Part shown: piece by piece, positions 32,533-43,266 of the stretch
How positions within the stretch are numbered: the first letter of the stretch is position 1
Layout of the letters: each line of letters begins with the position of its first letter
Source of the DNA: Bacillus sp. M6-12
Lineage (GTDB): Bacteria > Bacillota > Bacilli > Bacillales > DSM-1321
Reading direction: 5' to 3'
Length of the DNA: 64,000 bases
NCBI RefSeq assembly: GCF_002860285.1
Contig: NZ_PGVF01000014.1
Span: 186,001 to 250,000, forward strand
The notes under the pieces: generated by a model
What the model was told of the DNA's origin: nothing
Databases searched by the model: none
The model's input: only the letters and a program-made list of their open reading frames with translations
Program-made: the position numbers and the translations under genes

Positions 32533-34943
32533 GCATTGCTTCAGTCATTGTTGACGTTCCTGCCAAGCAAACAGATAGGGAATTTGATTATTCCATTCCG
32601 GAAAAGTGGCAAAACATAGTCCGCCCCGGGATAAGGGTGGTTGTACCTTTTGGCCCAAGAATGGTTCAGGGCTTCGTGACAGGGTTAAAAGAAAGCTCGG
32701 ACTTTAAAAAACTGAGAGAAATTAAAGAGCCGATGGATTTAGAGCCGGTTTTAAATGCTGAGCTTCTACAGCTGGGCGACTGGATGACTGAACAAACGCT
32801 TAGCTTCAAGGTCTCGGCGCTGCAAGCAATGCTGCCGGCTGCTATGAAAGCCAAATATGAAAAAAATATCGAGCTTACCAATGAAGATGCATATGAAAGG
32901 CTGCACGAAGATGTCCAGTCCCTTTTTAAGCAGAGGAAAATAATGCCTTGGAAAGAAGTGCTTGAGGCCGGTAAGCTTTCACTGATCCAGAGAGAAGTTC
33001 AACTGGGGAATCTGGAAGTTGTTTATTATGTGAAAAACCGGATGAACAAAAAAACGATCCGCTATGTTAAGCCCTTAATGAACAAGGAGGAGCTGACAGA
33101 GGCACTCCGTTCCCTTTCGGCCTCCGCAAAAAAACAGCGGCAAATACTCGAACATTTTTTATACGCCCCCGAGGCCCTTCCATTGAAACAGCTGCTGGAA
33201 TCCGTCCATTCTACAGCTGCATCGGTAAAGGCACTTGCAGATAAAGGCATGCTGGCAGAATATGATGAAGAAACCTACCGTGACCCTTATGAGAACCGCA
33301 ATTTTAAACAAACGAGCGCCTTTTGTTTGACCGATGAGCAGGCAGTTGCGCTGGAGCCAATCAATGCCGCTGTTGAAGCGGCAAAACATGAAATCTTCCT
33401 TCTATATGGTGTTACAGGAAGCGGCAAAACAGAGATTTACCTCCAGGCTATTGATAAAGTTATTCAAAATGGCAAGGAAGCGATTATGCTTGTACCGGAA
33501 ATTTCGCTCACACCCCAAACGGTAAAACGGTTTAAGGAGCGATTCGGTAATCAGGTGGCTGTACTTCACAGCGGTCTATCCGTAGGAGAAAAATATGATG
33601 AGTGGCGAAAAATACATCGCATGGAGGTCAAGGTTGTAGTAGGCGCCAGGTCGGCTGTCTTTGCGCCATTCCAAAACCTTGGTCTTATCGTGATTGACGA
33701 AGAGCATGAGGGGAGCTACAAACAAGAGGAACCGCCCCGCTACCATGCGCGGGATGTTGCGATCCAAAGAGGGCTGTCCCATAGCTGTCCCGTTATCCTC
33801 GGAAGTGCCACCCCATCGCTTGAATCTTTCGCCAGAGCGCAAAAGGATGTATACAAACTGCTTTCGCTGACAAAACGCATGGGAAACAGCACGCTGCCCT
33901 CTGTAGAAATTGTTGATATGCGGGAAGAACTGCGGACTGGTAACCGCTCCATGTTCTCTGAATCTCTTTTTGCCAAACTGGAGGACAGACTAGCCAAAGG
34001 GGAACAAACTGTACTTTTCCTCAATAAGCGCGGGCACTCATCATTTGTAATGTGCAGAAGCTGCGGAGTTGTTATAAATTGTACTGATTGCGATATTTCT
34101 CTCACTTACCACCGCAGCAGCCATTCGTTAAAGTGCCATTACTGCGGGCATGAAGAGGGGATGCCGTCTGTCTGCCCTGAATGCGGCAGTGACCATATCC
34201 GTTTTTTTGGTACTGGTACCGAAAAGGTAGAAGAAGAGCTGGGGAAGATTCTGCCACATGCAAGAGTCATCCGTATGGATGTGGACACGACTAGTAAGAA
34301 AGGGTCCCATGAACGCCTGCTGAACGCTTTTCAGGAAGGAAAAGCCGATATATTGCTTGGAACCCAGATGATTGCTAAGGGGCTTGATTTTCCGAATATA
34401 ACGCTAGTAGGGGTTTTATCCGCGGATACGATGCTTCATCTCCCAGATTTCCGTGCCTCGGAAAAAAACTTCCAGCTGCTTACCCAGGTCAGCGGCAGGG
34501 CTGGCCGGCATCAGCTTAAGGGCGAGGTGGTCATACAGACATATACGCCAGAGCACTATAGCATTGAACTCGCGGGCCGGCAGGACTACGATGCTTTCTT
34601 TGATAGGGAAATGAATATTAGAAGGATCAACCATTATCCTCCCTATTTTTACTTAGCCCTGGTTACGGTATCCCATGAGGATTTAATGAAAACTGTTTCG
34701 GTCACAGAAAAAATAACGAAGTACCTGCGTTCAAACCTGAGCCAGCAGGCAATCCTCCTAGGGCCTGTCGCCTCACCGGTCAGCCGGGTGAAAAATAGAT
34801 ATAGATATCAATGTTTGATAAAATACAAGCGGGAACCGGACCTGAACATGCTGCTGAAAAATATCACAAACAATTTCCAGCAGGAAACAGCGCAGGGCCA
34901 GCTGCAAATTGCAATCGATTTAAATCCGCAGATGATGATGTAA
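32529..34943 (+). CDS. priA: Primosomal replication restart helicase PriA
   Basis: PriA (804 residues) reloads the replisome at stalled forks. The N-terminal 3'-DNA-binding domain begins SVIVDVPAKQTDREFDYSIP. The helicase has Walker A GVTGSGKTEIYL near residue 300 and the DEEHEGSYKQEE motif II. The zinc domain between helicase lobes has CRSC, CTDC, CHYCGH and CPECGS pairs (about residues 512-565). It overlaps coaBC and is followed by def. Confidence 0.97.
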   Translation: MSIASVIVDVPAKQTDREFDYSIPEKWQNIVRPGIRVVVPFGPRMVQGFVTGLKESSDFKKLREIKEPMDLEPVLNAELLQLGDWMTEQTLSFKVSALQAMLPAAMKAKYEKNIELTNEDAYERLHEDVQSLFKQRKIMPWKEVLEAGKLSLIQREVQLGNLEVVYYVKNRMNKKTIRYVKPLMNKEELTEALRSLSASAKKQRQILEHFLYAPEALPLKQLLESVHSTAASVKALADKGMLAEYDEETYRDPYENRNFKQTSAFCLTDEQAVALEPINAAVEAAKHEIFLLYGVTGSGKTEIYLQAIDKVIQNGKEAIMLVPEISLTPQTVKRFKERFGNQVAVLHSGLSVGEKYDEWRKIHRMEVKVVVGARSAVFAPFQNLGLIVIDEEHEGSYKQEEPPRYHARDVAIQRGLSHSCPVILGSATPSLESFARAQKDVYKLLSLTKRMGNSTLPSVEIVDMREELRTGNRSMFSESLFAKLEDRLAKGEQTVLFLNKRGHSSFVMCRSCGVVINCTDCDISLTYHRSSHSLKCHYCGHEEGMPSVCPECGSDHIRFFGTGTEKVEEELGKILPHARVIRMDVDTTSKKGSHERLLNAFQEGKADILLGTQMIAKGLDFPNITLVGVLSADTMLHLPDFRASEKNFQLLTQVSGRAGRHQLKGEVVIQTYTPEHYSIELAGRQDYDAFFDREMNIRRINHYPPYFYLALVTVSHEDLMKTVSVTEKITKYLRSNLSQQAILLGPVASPVSRVKNRYRYQCLIKYKREPDLNMLLKNITNNFQQETAQGQLQIAIDLNPQMMM

Positions 34944-34957
34944 GGAGAAATACTAAT

Positions 34958-35443
34958 TTGGCTATTTTACCCATTGTGATGTATCCAGACAAGGTTCTGG
35001 AACAAAGATGTTTGAAAGTGGCAAGTTTTGATAAGAAATTGGCAAAACTGTTAGACAATATGTATGAGACCATGGTTGCGGCCGATGGAGTCGGGCTCGC
35101 TGCCCCTCAGGTTGGAGTAAGCCAACAAATAGCGGTTGTTGATATCGGCGAAGAGAGTGGAATCATTGAAATGATAAACCCGGAAATACTAAAGACAGAC
35201 GGGGAGCAATCGGGACCGGAAGGATGCTTAAGCTTTCCTGGAATATATGGAGAGGTTTCAAGGCCTTATTTTGTGAAAATTCGGGCTCAAGACCGGAAAG
35301 GGCGTTTTTTTGAGCTAGGCGCCGAAGATTTTCTGGCCAGGGCTATCCAGCATGAAATTGATCACTTGAATGGCGTTCTGTTTACCTCTAAAGTTACTGC
35401 TTATTTAACAGAAGAAGAGTTGGAAAGGTATGAAGAAGAATGA
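34958..35443 (+). CDS. def: Peptide deformylase
   Basis: Def (161 residues) removes the formyl group from nascent N-termini. All three motifs are present: [10 protein letters not shown] (motif 1), EGCLSFPG (motif 2, metal cysteine) and QHEIDHLNG (motif 3, HEIDH). I chose the TTG at 34958 because AAGGAG at 34942-34947 precedes it and the product begins [14 protein letters not shown]; the longer frame runs back into priA. It is a type 1-like enzyme of usual length and shares an ATGA overlap with fmt. Confidence 0.95.
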   Translation: MAILPIVMYPDKVLEQRCLKVASFDKKLAKLLDNMYETMVAADGVGLAAPQVGVSQQIAVVDIGEESGIIEMINPEILKTDGEQSGPEGCLSFPGIYGEVSRPYFVKIRAQDRKGRFFELGAEDFLARAIQHEIDHLNGVLFTSKVTAYLTEEELERYEEE

Positions 35444-36384
35444 CAAAAATCGTCTTTATGGGGACTCCGGATTTTTCTGTCCCGGTGCTTCAAAGAATAA
35501 TTGCGGAGGGCTATGAAGTTGTTGGAGTTGTAACGCAGCCGGACCGTCCTGTTGGCAGGAAAAGGGTGCTGACCCCTCCTCCAGTTAAGGTGGAAGCTGA
35601 AAAACACAGTATTCCGGTTTTTCAGCCCGAAAAGATCCGCAACCAACAGGAATTGGCCTCTATCCTTGACTTGAATCCCGATCTTGTTGTAACAGCAGCT
35701 TTTGGCCAAATACTGCCGAACCAATTGCTTGAAGCCCCTAAATTTGGCTGCATTAACGTACACGCTTCATTGCTTCCGGAGCTGCGCGGCGGTGCTCCAA
35801 TTCATTACGCCATTTTACAGGGGAAAGAGAAAACAGGAATCACGATTATGTATATGGCTGAAAAGCTGGATGCAGGGGATATCCTGACACAGGCAGAAAT
35901 CCCGATTGAAGACGACGATACAACCGGCACACTGTTTGAAAAGCTTAGTGCACTGGGTTCCGATCTGCTGGCTCAAACCCTTCCATCTCTTTTAAAGGGG
36001 GAGCTTATTCCTATCCCGCAGAACCATGAGCAGGCAACTTTTGCTCCTAATATAAAACGGGAACAGGAAAAAATTGACTGGAGTAAACCTGGTGAAGAAA
36101 TATACAATCAGATTCGCGGCCTGAACCCTTGGCCGGTAGCTTATACTTCCTTAAATGGAGATGTGATTAAGGTGTGGGGTGCCAAAAAGAGAGAAGCAAG
36201 CAGCAATGGAGCACCCGGTGAAATAATCGGCCTGCTTGAAGATGGAATTAAAGTTAAAACCGGAAACTCAACCGCGGTTATCATTTCCGAGCTCCAGCCT
36301 GCCGGGAAGAAACGAATGAGTGTGAAGGATTACTTACGCGGAGCCGGTGCTAATATTGAAACCGGCTGGAAGTTGGGTGAATAG
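35440..36384 (+). CDS. fmt: Methionyl-tRNA formyltransferase
   Basis: Fmt (314 residues) formylates initiator Met-tRNA, the counterpart of the upstream deformylase. It has [11 protein letters not shown] at the start and the formyl-THF site [21 protein letters not shown] (about residues 105-125). [10 protein letters not shown] begins the C-terminal tRNA-binding region. The def-fmt overlap couples the two steps of N-terminal processing. Confidence 0.97.
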   Translation: MTKIVFMGTPDFSVPVLQRIIAEGYEVVGVVTQPDRPVGRKRVLTPPPVKVEAEKHSIPVFQPEKIRNQQELASILDLNPDLVVTAAFGQILPNQLLEAPKFGCINVHASLLPELRGGAPIHYAILQGKEKTGITIMYMAEKLDAGDILTQAEIPIEDDDTTGTLFEKLSALGSDLLAQTLPSLLKGELIPIPQNHEQATFAPNIKREQEKIDWSKPGEEIYNQIRGLNPWPVAYTSLNGDVIKVWGAKKREASSNGAPGEIIGLLEDGIKVKTGNSTAVIISELQPAGKKRMSVKDYLRGAGANIETGWKLGE

Positions 36385-36385
36385 A

Positions 36386-37732
36386 ATGGCGTCAAAGAAA
36401 AAAGGAATTCGGGAAATTGCGTTGGATATTCTCCAATCTGTTGAAAAGAATCAATCATACAGCAATTTACTCTTGAATACCACCATTAATAAGTATAAAC
36501 TTTCACAAGCAGACAGCGGGCTGCTTACTGAATTAACATACGGTACTTTACAGCGGAAGATGACGCTTGATTATTTTCTTGAACCATTTCTCGGGACCGG
36601 AAAAAAAATTGAGGGCTGGGTTACTATTCTCCTTCGCCTGTCTGTCTACCAGATGGCCTTTCTGGATAAAATTCCGGATCATGCAATTTTGTTTGAGGCA
36701 GTCGAAATTGCGAAAAAACGAGGCCATAAAGGGATAGCTGCGATGGTAAACGGGGTATTAAGAAATATCCAGCGTAAAGGTCTGCCATCCCTGGATGAAA
36801 TTAAAGATGACGCCGAAAGACTTGCTATTACAACAAGTCATCCAACCTGGCTTGTAAGGCGCTGGATTAAACAGTTTGGCTATGAAAAGACAGAGGCTAT
36901 GTGTGAGCTGAATTTGCATGCCCCTGTGCAGACTGCCCGAGTTAATAAAACGATTTTATCAAGGAAAGAGCTGATCTCCCGCCTTGAGGAAGAGGGCTTC
37001 TTTGTTGAACCCAGCCCGGTCATCCATGAAGCGGTCAGGTGCCTGAAGGGAAATCTCGCCCACTCCCATGCGTATAAGGAAGGCTTTTTAACGATCCAGG
37101 ATGAAAGCTCGATGCTGGTTGCTTATGCCCTTGGCGCTAAAGGAGATGATCTTGTTTTAGACAGCTGTTCGGCGCCCGGCGGAAAGACGACTCATATTGC
37201 AGAAGGCCTATCCGCAGGTAAAGTGATAGCCCTTGATCTTCATGAGCACAAAGTTAAATTGGTCGCAGAACAGGCTGAACGCCTGCAGTTAAATAATATT
37301 GAAACTCGTGCAACCGATAGCCGGAAGGCCGGAGAACTATTTGAACAGGAAACATTTGATAAAGTTCTTGTTGATGCACCATGTTCTGGTTTAGGTGTAA
37401 TGCGCCGCAAGCCTGATTTGAAGTATACAAAAACAGAAAATGACATTACGAGGCTTTCAAGCATTCAGCAAACATTGCTTGAGGCGTCTGCACCACTTTT
37501 AAAAAGGGAAGGAATATTAGTTTATAGTACATGTACGGTTGATAAGGAAGAAAATGACAGGGTTGCTGAAGCCTTCCTTAGTGCCCATCCGGATTTTGAA
37601 CCGGATTTATCCCTTGCGAACCGCATGCCACAAGAAGTACAGCCATTTGTAAACCAGCATACAATACAAATTTTCCCCCAGGATTTTGGCAGTGATGGTT
37701 TTTATATTGCTTGCTTCAGAAAGAAGGTGTAA
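36386..37732 (+). CDS. rsmB: 16S rRNA (cytosine-967-C5)-methyltransferase RsmB
   Basis: RsmB (448 residues) methylates C967 (E. coli numbering) of 16S rRNA. An N-terminal NusB-like RNA-binding domain (about 1-140) precedes the methyltransferase. The SAM motif SCSAPGGKTTHIAEGL, DAPCSGLGVMRRKPDLK (first cysteine) and YSTCTVDKEEND (second cysteine) are intact. The ATG at 36386 starts one base after the fmt stop. Confidence 0.95.
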   Translation: MASKKKGIREIALDILQSVEKNQSYSNLLLNTTINKYKLSQADSGLLTELTYGTLQRKMTLDYFLEPFLGTGKKIEGWVTILLRLSVYQMAFLDKIPDHAILFEAVEIAKKRGHKGIAAMVNGVLRNIQRKGLPSLDEIKDDAERLAITTSHPTWLVRRWIKQFGYEKTEAMCELNLHAPVQTARVNKTILSRKELISRLEEEGFFVEPSPVIHEAVRCLKGNLAHSHAYKEGFLTIQDESSMLVAYALGAKGDDLVLDSCSAPGGKTTHIAEGLSAGKVIALDLHEHKVKLVAEQAERLQLNNIETRATDSRKAGELFEQETFDKVLVDAPCSGLGVMRRKPDLKYTKTENDITRLSSIQQTLLEASAPLLKREGILVYSTCTVDKEENDRVAEAFLSAHPDFEPDLSLANRMPQEVQPFVNQHTIQIFPQDFGSDGFYIACFRKKV

Positions 37733-37735
37733 TAA

Positions 37736-38827
37736 TTGGAAGAAAAAACAATTGAACAGACAACAGCCGCAAAGGAAGAGAAAAAACGGTCCATTTATTC
37801 GCTCGAGCTTCATGAGCTAAAGGATTGGATGAAAGACAATGATGAGAAGCCATTTCGGGCTGAGCAGATTTTTGATTGGCTTTATAAAAAACGTGCAGCA
37901 AGCTTTGAGGATATGTCCAACCTTTCAAAGGATCTTCGGAACAAAATGGCTCATGATTTTACCATCACGACCCTAAAGACGCTGATTAAGCATACTTCTA
38001 GTGACGGAACAATAAAATTTTTATTTGAGCTGCATGACGGCTATTCGATTGAAACGGTACTCATGCGCCATGACTACGGTAACTCCGTCTGTGTTACTAC
38101 TCAAGTCGGGTGCCGGATTGGCTGTACCTTCTGTGCATCCACACTTGGAGGATTAAAAAGAAACCTGGAAGCAGGAGAAATCGTTGCTCAGGTCGTAAAT
38201 GTACAACAAGCACTTGATGAAACAGATGAACGCGTAAGTTCTGTCGTAATTATGGGTATTGGCGAGCCATTTGATAATTATGATTCCATGCTTTCTTTCT
38301 TAAAAACGATTAATCATGAAAAAGGCTTAAATATTGGAGCACGCCACATTACCGTTTCTACAAGTGGAATTATCCCGAAAATTTATCAATTTGCCGATGA
38401 AAACATGCAGATTAATTTTGCGATCTCGCTTCATGCACCAAATACGGAGCTTCGAAGCAGACTGATGCCGATAAACCGGGCATACAAGCTCCCTGAGCTT
38501 ATTGAAGCGGTTAAATATTATACAAATAAGACCGGCAGAAGAATCAGCTTTGAATACGGGCTTTTTGGCGGTGTCAATGACCAGGTCGAACATGCTGAAG
38601 AACTGGCAGCACTGATAAAAGACTTAAAATGCCATGTTAACTTAATACCAGTAAACTATGTGCCCGAACGCAACTATGTCAGAACACCTCGTGAGCAAAT
38701 TTTCGAATTCGAAAAAACGCTTAAAAAGCGCGGCATTAATGTGACCATCCGCAGGGAGCAGGGCCATGATATTGAAGCGGCCTGCGGTCAGCTCCGGGCA
38801 AAGGAGCGTAAAGAAGAGACGAGGTGA
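37736..38827 (+). CDS. rlmN: 23S rRNA (adenine-2503-C2)/tRNA methyltransferase RlmN
   Basis: RlmN (363 residues, as in B. subtilis) is the radical-SAM enzyme that methylates A2503 of 23S rRNA and some tRNAs. The CxxxCxxC cluster motif is [15 protein letters not shown] (about residues 118-132). [12 protein letters not shown] and [18 protein letters not shown] are conserved. The late methyl-carrying cysteine lies in AACGQL. The start is a TTG at 37736 behind AAGAAGGTG. It leads into prpC by a short overlap. Confidence 0.96.
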   Translation: MEEKTIEQTTAAKEEKKRSIYSLELHELKDWMKDNDEKPFRAEQIFDWLYKKRAASFEDMSNLSKDLRNKMAHDFTITTLKTLIKHTSSDGTIKFLFELHDGYSIETVLMRHDYGNSVCVTTQVGCRIGCTFCASTLGGLKRNLEAGEIVAQVVNVQQALDETDERVSSVVIMGIGEPFDNYDSMLSFLKTINHEKGLNIGARHITVSTSGIIPKIYQFADENMQINFAISLHAPNTELRSRLMPINRAYKLPELIEAVKYYTNKTGRRISFEYGLFGGVNDQVEHAEELAALIKDLKCHVNLIPVNYVPERNYVRTPREQIFEFEKTLKKRGINVTIRREQGHDIEAACGQLRAKERKEETR

Positions 38828-38832
38828 AAGCT

Positions 38833-39582
38833 ATGAAGGCTATTTTTAAAAGTGACCGTGGCAAGGTCCGCCAGCATAATGAAGATAACGGAGGAATCTT
38901 TATAGGTTCAAAAGGAGTTCGCCTAGCCATCGTTGCAGATGGCATGGGCGGGCACCGTGCTGGTGACGTCGCAAGCGCCATGACGGTAAAAGAACTCCAG
39001 GACCGTTGGGCAGAAACTGGGCCGATCGAGACACCGGATGATGCGGAAATGTGGCTCCGTGACAATATTGTCCATGTTAACAAGCTATTATTTAACCATT
39101 CTGCAAATAACACGGAATGCAATGGCATGGGGACAACTATCGTGGCTGCTATTTGTACTGACCGTTTTGCCACAGTAGCCAACATTGGCGACAGCCGCTG
39201 CTATCTATATAACGAAAGCGGATTCAAACAAATCACCGAAGATCATTCACTAGTCAACGAACTTGTCAGGTCAGGTCAAATATCGAAAGAAGACGCGGAA
39301 AACCACCCCCGTAAAAACGTCCTTCTAAGAGCTTTAGGTACAGAAACGAATGTTGTCATGGATACGATAACAATCGGATTTGAAGAAGGTGACCTGCTGC
39401 TGCTTTGTTCTGATGGCCTATCAAACAAAGTATCCCAATCAGAAATGCTGGATGTGATTACCAGCGGCGGCAATATGGAACAAAAAGCAGACCAGCTGGT
39501 TGAACTGGCCAATGAACATGGAGGCGAAGATAATATCACCCTTGTCCTTGTGGAATTTTTCAATGAAAGTGAAGGCGGGTGA
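38833..39582 (+). CDS. prpC: PP2C-type serine/threonine phosphatase PrpC
   Basis: PrpC (249 residues) dephosphorylates PrkC and its substrates. PP2C metal motifs are visible: RQHNEDN near residue 12, IVADGMGGHRAGDVAS (about 35-50), VANIGDSRCYLY, CSDGLSNKV and GGEDNITLVLV near the end. The ATG at 38833 has GAGGTG eight bases upstream; the in-frame GTG at 38824 is the alternative. It is followed directly by the cognate kinase gene, as in B. subtilis. Confidence 0.95.
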   Translation: MKAIFKSDRGKVRQHNEDNGGIFIGSKGVRLAIVADGMGGHRAGDVASAMTVKELQDRWAETGPIETPDDAEMWLRDNIVHVNKLLFNHSANNTECNGMGTTIVAAICTDRFATVANIGDSRCYLYNESGFKQITEDHSLVNELVRSGQISKEDAENHPRKNVLLRALGTETNVVMDTITIGFEEGDLLLLCSDGLSNKVSQSEMLDVITSGGNMEQKADQLVELANEHGGEDNITLVLVEFFNESEGG

Positions 39583-39587
39583 TACTG

Positions 39588-41573
39588 ATGCTGATAGGAA
39601 AGAGAATCAGCGGCCGCTATAAAATTATTGACATGGTAGGCGGAGGCGGAATGGCGAACGTATACCTTGCGCAGGATATGATCCTTGAACGTGAGGTTGC
39701 CCTGAAAATTTTGCGGATGGATTTTTCCAATGATGAAGAATTTATAAAACGCTTTAACCGGGAAGCGCAATCTGCGACCTCTTTGGCTCATCCCAATATT
39801 GTCAGCATATATGATGTCGGTGAGGAGAAGGACATTTACTACATCGTCATGGAATATGTTAAAGGCCTTACATTAAAGCAGTACATACAAAAAGCTTATC
39901 CAATCCCAATGGAAAAAGCGATTGATATTATGAAGCAGATTACGGCTGCAATTTCCCACGCCCACCATAATGGAATCATCCATAGGGATATTAAGCCGCA
40001 AAATATATTAATAGATGATCATGGCAATGTGAAAATCACAGATTTCGGTATTGCCATGGCATTGAGTGCAACAAGCATCACCCAGACGAACGCCGTACTG
40101 GGTTCTGTCCATTATCTGTCTCCTGAACAGGCCAGGGGAGGAATGGCGAATAAGAAATCTGATATATACTCGCTTGGGATTGTTGTGTTTGAAATTATTA
40201 CCGGGAGGCTGCCCTTTTCTGGAGAATCTGCCGTTTCTATTGCATTGAAGCATCTCCAATCCGAAACGCCTTCTCCCCGCCGCTGGAATCCGGAAATCCC
40301 GCAGAGCGTGGAAAATATCATCTTAAAAGCGACGGCAAAGGATTCCTATTACAGATACGACAGTGTAGATGAAATGGAAGATGATATACGAACAGCTCTG
40401 CAGCCCGAACGGATGAACGAAAGGCCGTTCATCATTCCTGAGGATGAAGAAGCAACAAAAGCGATCCCAATAATAACGAATGATAATGTGCCTCCAAGGG
40501 AAGAAACCATCATCAGGGATCCTGACAGGGTGACAGTTATCAAAACTGAACAGTCTCAGCCAAAGGAAAAAAAGAAAGGTTCTGCCCAAAAAAGCAAGAA
40601 AAAAGGCAAGAAACTGGCGATTATTTTAATAACTATTTTTTCGCTACTGTTAACGCTCAGCATCCTTACCGTGACTGTATTTCCCCAGATCCTCGGGCCT
40701 GATGAGATTGAAGTGCCTGAGGTAAGGGGAGAGGACCTGGATGATGCCATTACTACTTTAATGGGTGCAGGTTTTGAAATTGGGGAGACTCATAAGCTTG
40801 AAGATGAAGAAATCCCGGATGGAGCGGTGATAAAGACAGACCCTGAAGCGGGAAAGCTTGTTAAGGAAGGTCAGAACATTGATATTTACCGCAGTATTGG
40901 AAAGGAAAAAATAGAACTTTCGGATTACCGTGAGCGACTATTTGAAACGATTCAGCCTAACCTTGAGGAAATTGGATTTAAAGATATTGATTTGACTGAA
41001 GAATTCAGCGATGAAAGTGAGCCTGGCACAATCCTGGAACAATCGCCTTCTCCAGGAAGTGAAGTAGTGCCATCTGAAACTGTACTTGAATTAGTGATCA
41101 GCAAAGGTGCTGATAAAATAACCCTAAAGGATTTGAAGGAGTACACAAAAAAGAGTCTTGATGATTATGAAGATGAGGCTGGAATAAATATTGTAATAGA
41201 TAAGGAAGAATACAGCGATACAATTCCTGTAGGCCAGGTTATCAGCCAGTCGCCAGATGCTTATGCTAAAATTAATAAAGGAAGCACAGTCAGGGTAGTG
41301 CTTTCGAAGGGAAAACAGGAGCTTCCAAAGCAGACAACAAGGGAGATTACGATAGACTATGCCCCTGAGACTCCCGGGGAGCCGCAGGAAGTGCAAATAT
41401 TCATCGAAGATATGATTCGCACTTCTCCTGCACCAATAGAAAGCTTTTTTATAATGGATACTGCAAAAAGAACGCTGACTTTTACAATAGCACCGGGTAA
41501 AACAGCGTCCTATAAAGTAATTAGGGACAATAAAGTAATTCTTGAAGAGCCTGTTCCATATCCGAATGATTAA
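39588..41573 (+). CDS. prkC: Serine/threonine protein kinase PrkC with PASTA domains
   Basis: PrkC (661 residues) is a membrane kinase that senses muropeptides and promotes spore germination and stationary-phase adaptation. The kinase domain (about 1-265) has VGGGGMANVYLA, lysine 40 in VALKIL, HRDIKPQN with aspartate 134, and DFGIA. A lysine-rich juxtamembrane stretch precedes one transmembrane helix (about residues 342-364). Three PASTA repeats follow (about 370-580), and then an acidic C-terminal extension. The ATG at 39588 matches B. subtilis; the GTG at 39579 overlaps prpC. Confidence 0.96.
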   Translation: MLIGKRISGRYKIIDMVGGGGMANVYLAQDMILEREVALKILRMDFSNDEEFIKRFNREAQSATSLAHPNIVSIYDVGEEKDIYYIVMEYVKGLTLKQYIQKAYPIPMEKAIDIMKQITAAISHAHHNGIIHRDIKPQNILIDDHGNVKITDFGIAMALSATSITQTNAVLGSVHYLSPEQARGGMANKKSDIYSLGIVVFEIITGRLPFSGESAVSIALKHLQSETPSPRRWNPEIPQSVENIILKATAKDSYYRYDSVDEMEDDIRTALQPERMNERPFIIPEDEEATKAIPIITNDNVPPREETIIRDPDRVTVIKTEQSQPKEKKKGSAQKSKKKGKKLAIILITIFSLLLTLSILTVTVFPQILGPDEIEVPEVRGEDLDDAITTLMGAGFEIGETHKLEDEEIPDGAVIKTDPEAGKLVKEGQNIDIYRSIGKEKIELSDYRERLFETIQPNLEEIGFKDIDLTEEFSDESEPGTILEQSPSPGSEVVPSETVLELVISKGADKITLKDLKEYTKKSLDDYEDEAGINIVIDKEEYSDTIPVGQVISQSPDAYAKINKGSTVRVVLSKGKQELPKQTTREITIDYAPETPGEPQEVQIFIEDMIRTSPAPIESFFIMDTAKRTLTFTIAPGKTASYKVIRDNKVILEEPVPYPND

Positions 41574-41590
41574 TAACAAGGAGTGATGCT

Positions 41591-42472
41591 ATGCCTTCAG
41601 GCAAAATTATTAAAGCTCTGAGCGGTTTCTATTATGTTTTGGATGGAGAAAAGATTGTTCAATGCAGGGGAAGAGGCGTGTTCCGCAAGAATAAAGTTAC
41701 CCCTCTGGTAGGGGACAGTGTCGAGTATCAGGCTGAAAACATTACAGATGGTTACATCATGGAAGTGAACGATAGAAAAAATGAATTGGTCAGGCCGCCA
41801 ATTGCAAACGTGGATCAAGCTATTCTTGTTTTCTCAGCCGTTGAACCGGACTTTAGCACTGCACTGCTTGACAGATTTTTGGTGCTCATCGAAGATAATG
41901 AGATTGAACCAATCATCGTGATCAGCAAAATGGACCTGGCACCATCCAGCAGTATAAATGAGCTTGACCAGTATATTACGGATTATGAAGCAATGGGATA
42001 TACGGTTATTGCTACATCATCTGTTACTTCAGATGGCACGGAAAGACTCCTCCCTTTACTGGAGAATAAAATCAGCGTGTTTGCCGGCCAATCAGGGGTT
42101 GGGAAGTCCTCTCTGCTTAATGCAATTAACCCGGAGCTGGAGCTCAAAACTAACGATATTTCTACACATCTTGGCAGGGGAAAGCATACAACGAGACATG
42201 TGGAATTAATTCATGTTGGAACAGGTCTCGTGGCCGATACTCCGGGATTTAGTTCTCTGGAATTTCTTGAAATCGAAGCCGAACGGCTTTCATACTGTTT
42301 TCCGGAAATTCATAAAACCGGGGAGTCGTGCAAATTCAGAGGATGCCTCCATGACAAAGAACCAAAATGCGCTGTTAAAGCAGCGGTCGACGAGGGAGCA
42401 ATTCCTGACTATCGGTACAGTCACTATATTCAATTTTTAGAAGAAATCAGAGAGAGAAAGCCGAGGTATTAA
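41591..42472 (+). CDS. rsgA: Ribosome small-subunit biogenesis GTPase RsgA (YloQ/CpgA)
   Basis: RsgA (293 residues) is a circularly permuted GTPase that checks maturing 30S subunits. An N-terminal OB fold (about 1-65) precedes the permuted GTPase with G4 ISKMDLA before G1 GQSGVGKSSLLN and G3 DTPGFS. The C-terminal zinc knuckle is CFPEIHKTGESCKFRGCLHDKEPKC-like, with cysteines and histidine in order. AAGGAGTG gives the ribosome site. It follows prkC, as in B. subtilis. Confidence 0.96.
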   Translation: MPSGKIIKALSGFYYVLDGEKIVQCRGRGVFRKNKVTPLVGDSVEYQAENITDGYIMEVNDRKNELVRPPIANVDQAILVFSAVEPDFSTALLDRFLVLIEDNEIEPIIVISKMDLAPSSSINELDQYITDYEAMGYTVIATSSVTSDGTERLLPLLENKISVFAGQSGVGKSSLLNAINPELELKTNDISTHLGRGKHTTRHVELIHVGTGLVADTPGFSSLEFLEIEAERLSYCFPEIHKTGESCKFRGCLHDKEPKCAVKAAVDEGAIPDYRYSHYIQFLEEIRERKPRY

Positions 42473-42477
42473 ATAGG

Positions 42478-43122
42478 ATGAAGATTGCACCTTCCATATT
42501 ATCAGCTGATTTTTCACGTTTGGGAGAGGAAATTCGCGATGTGGAAAATGGCGGTGCCGACTATATACATGTTGACGTAATGGACGGGCATTTTGTGCCG
42601 AACATCACCATTGGTCCTTTGATTGTTGAGGCGATACGCCCCATAACAAAGCTTCCGCTTGACGTTCATCTGATGATTGAAAATCCGGACCGGTATATAG
42701 AGGCTTTTGCAAAGGCTGGGGCAGATTACATCACGGTTCACGTCGAAGCATGCACCCATTTGCACAGGACGATTCAGCTTATTAAATCATTAGGCGTGAA
42801 GGCAGGTGCAGTTTTAAATCCGGCTACCCCTGTTTCATCGATTCAGAACATTATCGATGACCTGGACATGGTGCTGCTGATGTCTGTAAATCCTGGATTT
42901 GGCGGACAGAAATTTATTTCTGCCGTATTGCCGAAAATAGGAGAAGTTAAGGAATTGGCAGATGCCAAAGGCCTTCAGCTGGAAATAGAAGTGGATGGCG
43001 GCGTTAACTCTGAAACAGCCCAGCTTTGTGCTGAGCAGGGAGCAACTGTCCTCGTTGCAGGATCAGCGGTGTTCAATGAAACTGACCGTAAGGCTGCAAT
43101 CGAAAAAATCCGGGGAAATTAG
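42478..43122 (+). CDS. rpe: Ribulose-phosphate 3-epimerase
   Basis: Rpe (214 residues) interconverts ribulose-5-phosphate and xylulose-5-phosphate. It is a TIM barrel with IAPSILSADFSRLGEE at the N-terminus, HVDVMDGHFVPN with the metal and acid residues, DVHLMIENPD, SVNPGFGGQKFI and EVDGGVN with the catalytic aspartate. It begins five bases after rsgA. Two hairpins follow it. Confidence 0.96.
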   Translation: MKIAPSILSADFSRLGEEIRDVENGGADYIHVDVMDGHFVPNITIGPLIVEAIRPITKLPLDVHLMIENPDRYIEAFAKAGADYITVHVEACTHLHRTIQLIKSLGVKAGAVLNPATPVSSIQNIIDDLDMVLLMSVNPGFGGQKFISAVLPKIGEVKELADAKGLQLEIEVDGGVNSETAQLCAEQGATVLVAGSAVFNETDRKAAIEKIRGN

Positions 43123-43144
43123 AAAACGATAAGAGCTTGGCAAA

Positions 43145-43229
43145 GTGGCGGCAAAGGCTGCGGAAAAGCTTTCGCCGCCATAAAAAAGACCCTGCCATAC
43201 GCCGGAGAACGGTTGAATGGCGGGGTTTT
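43145..43229 (+). terminator. Double hairpin and terminator after rpe
   Basis: A first hairpin (TGGCGGC with GCCGCCA, 43146-43181) lacks a T-run. A second (ACCCTGCCAT with ATGGCGGGGT, 43189-43226) ends in TTTT and is the likely terminator. Confidence 0.65.
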
Positions 43230-43266
43230 CTGCCGAATTACAGAGTTATAACTATTTTAACAAGTA

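Noticed and set aside
34811..34957. N-terminal extension of def into priA
   Set aside because: The extension is priA sequence read in another frame. AAGGAG and a TTG at 34958 give the family start.
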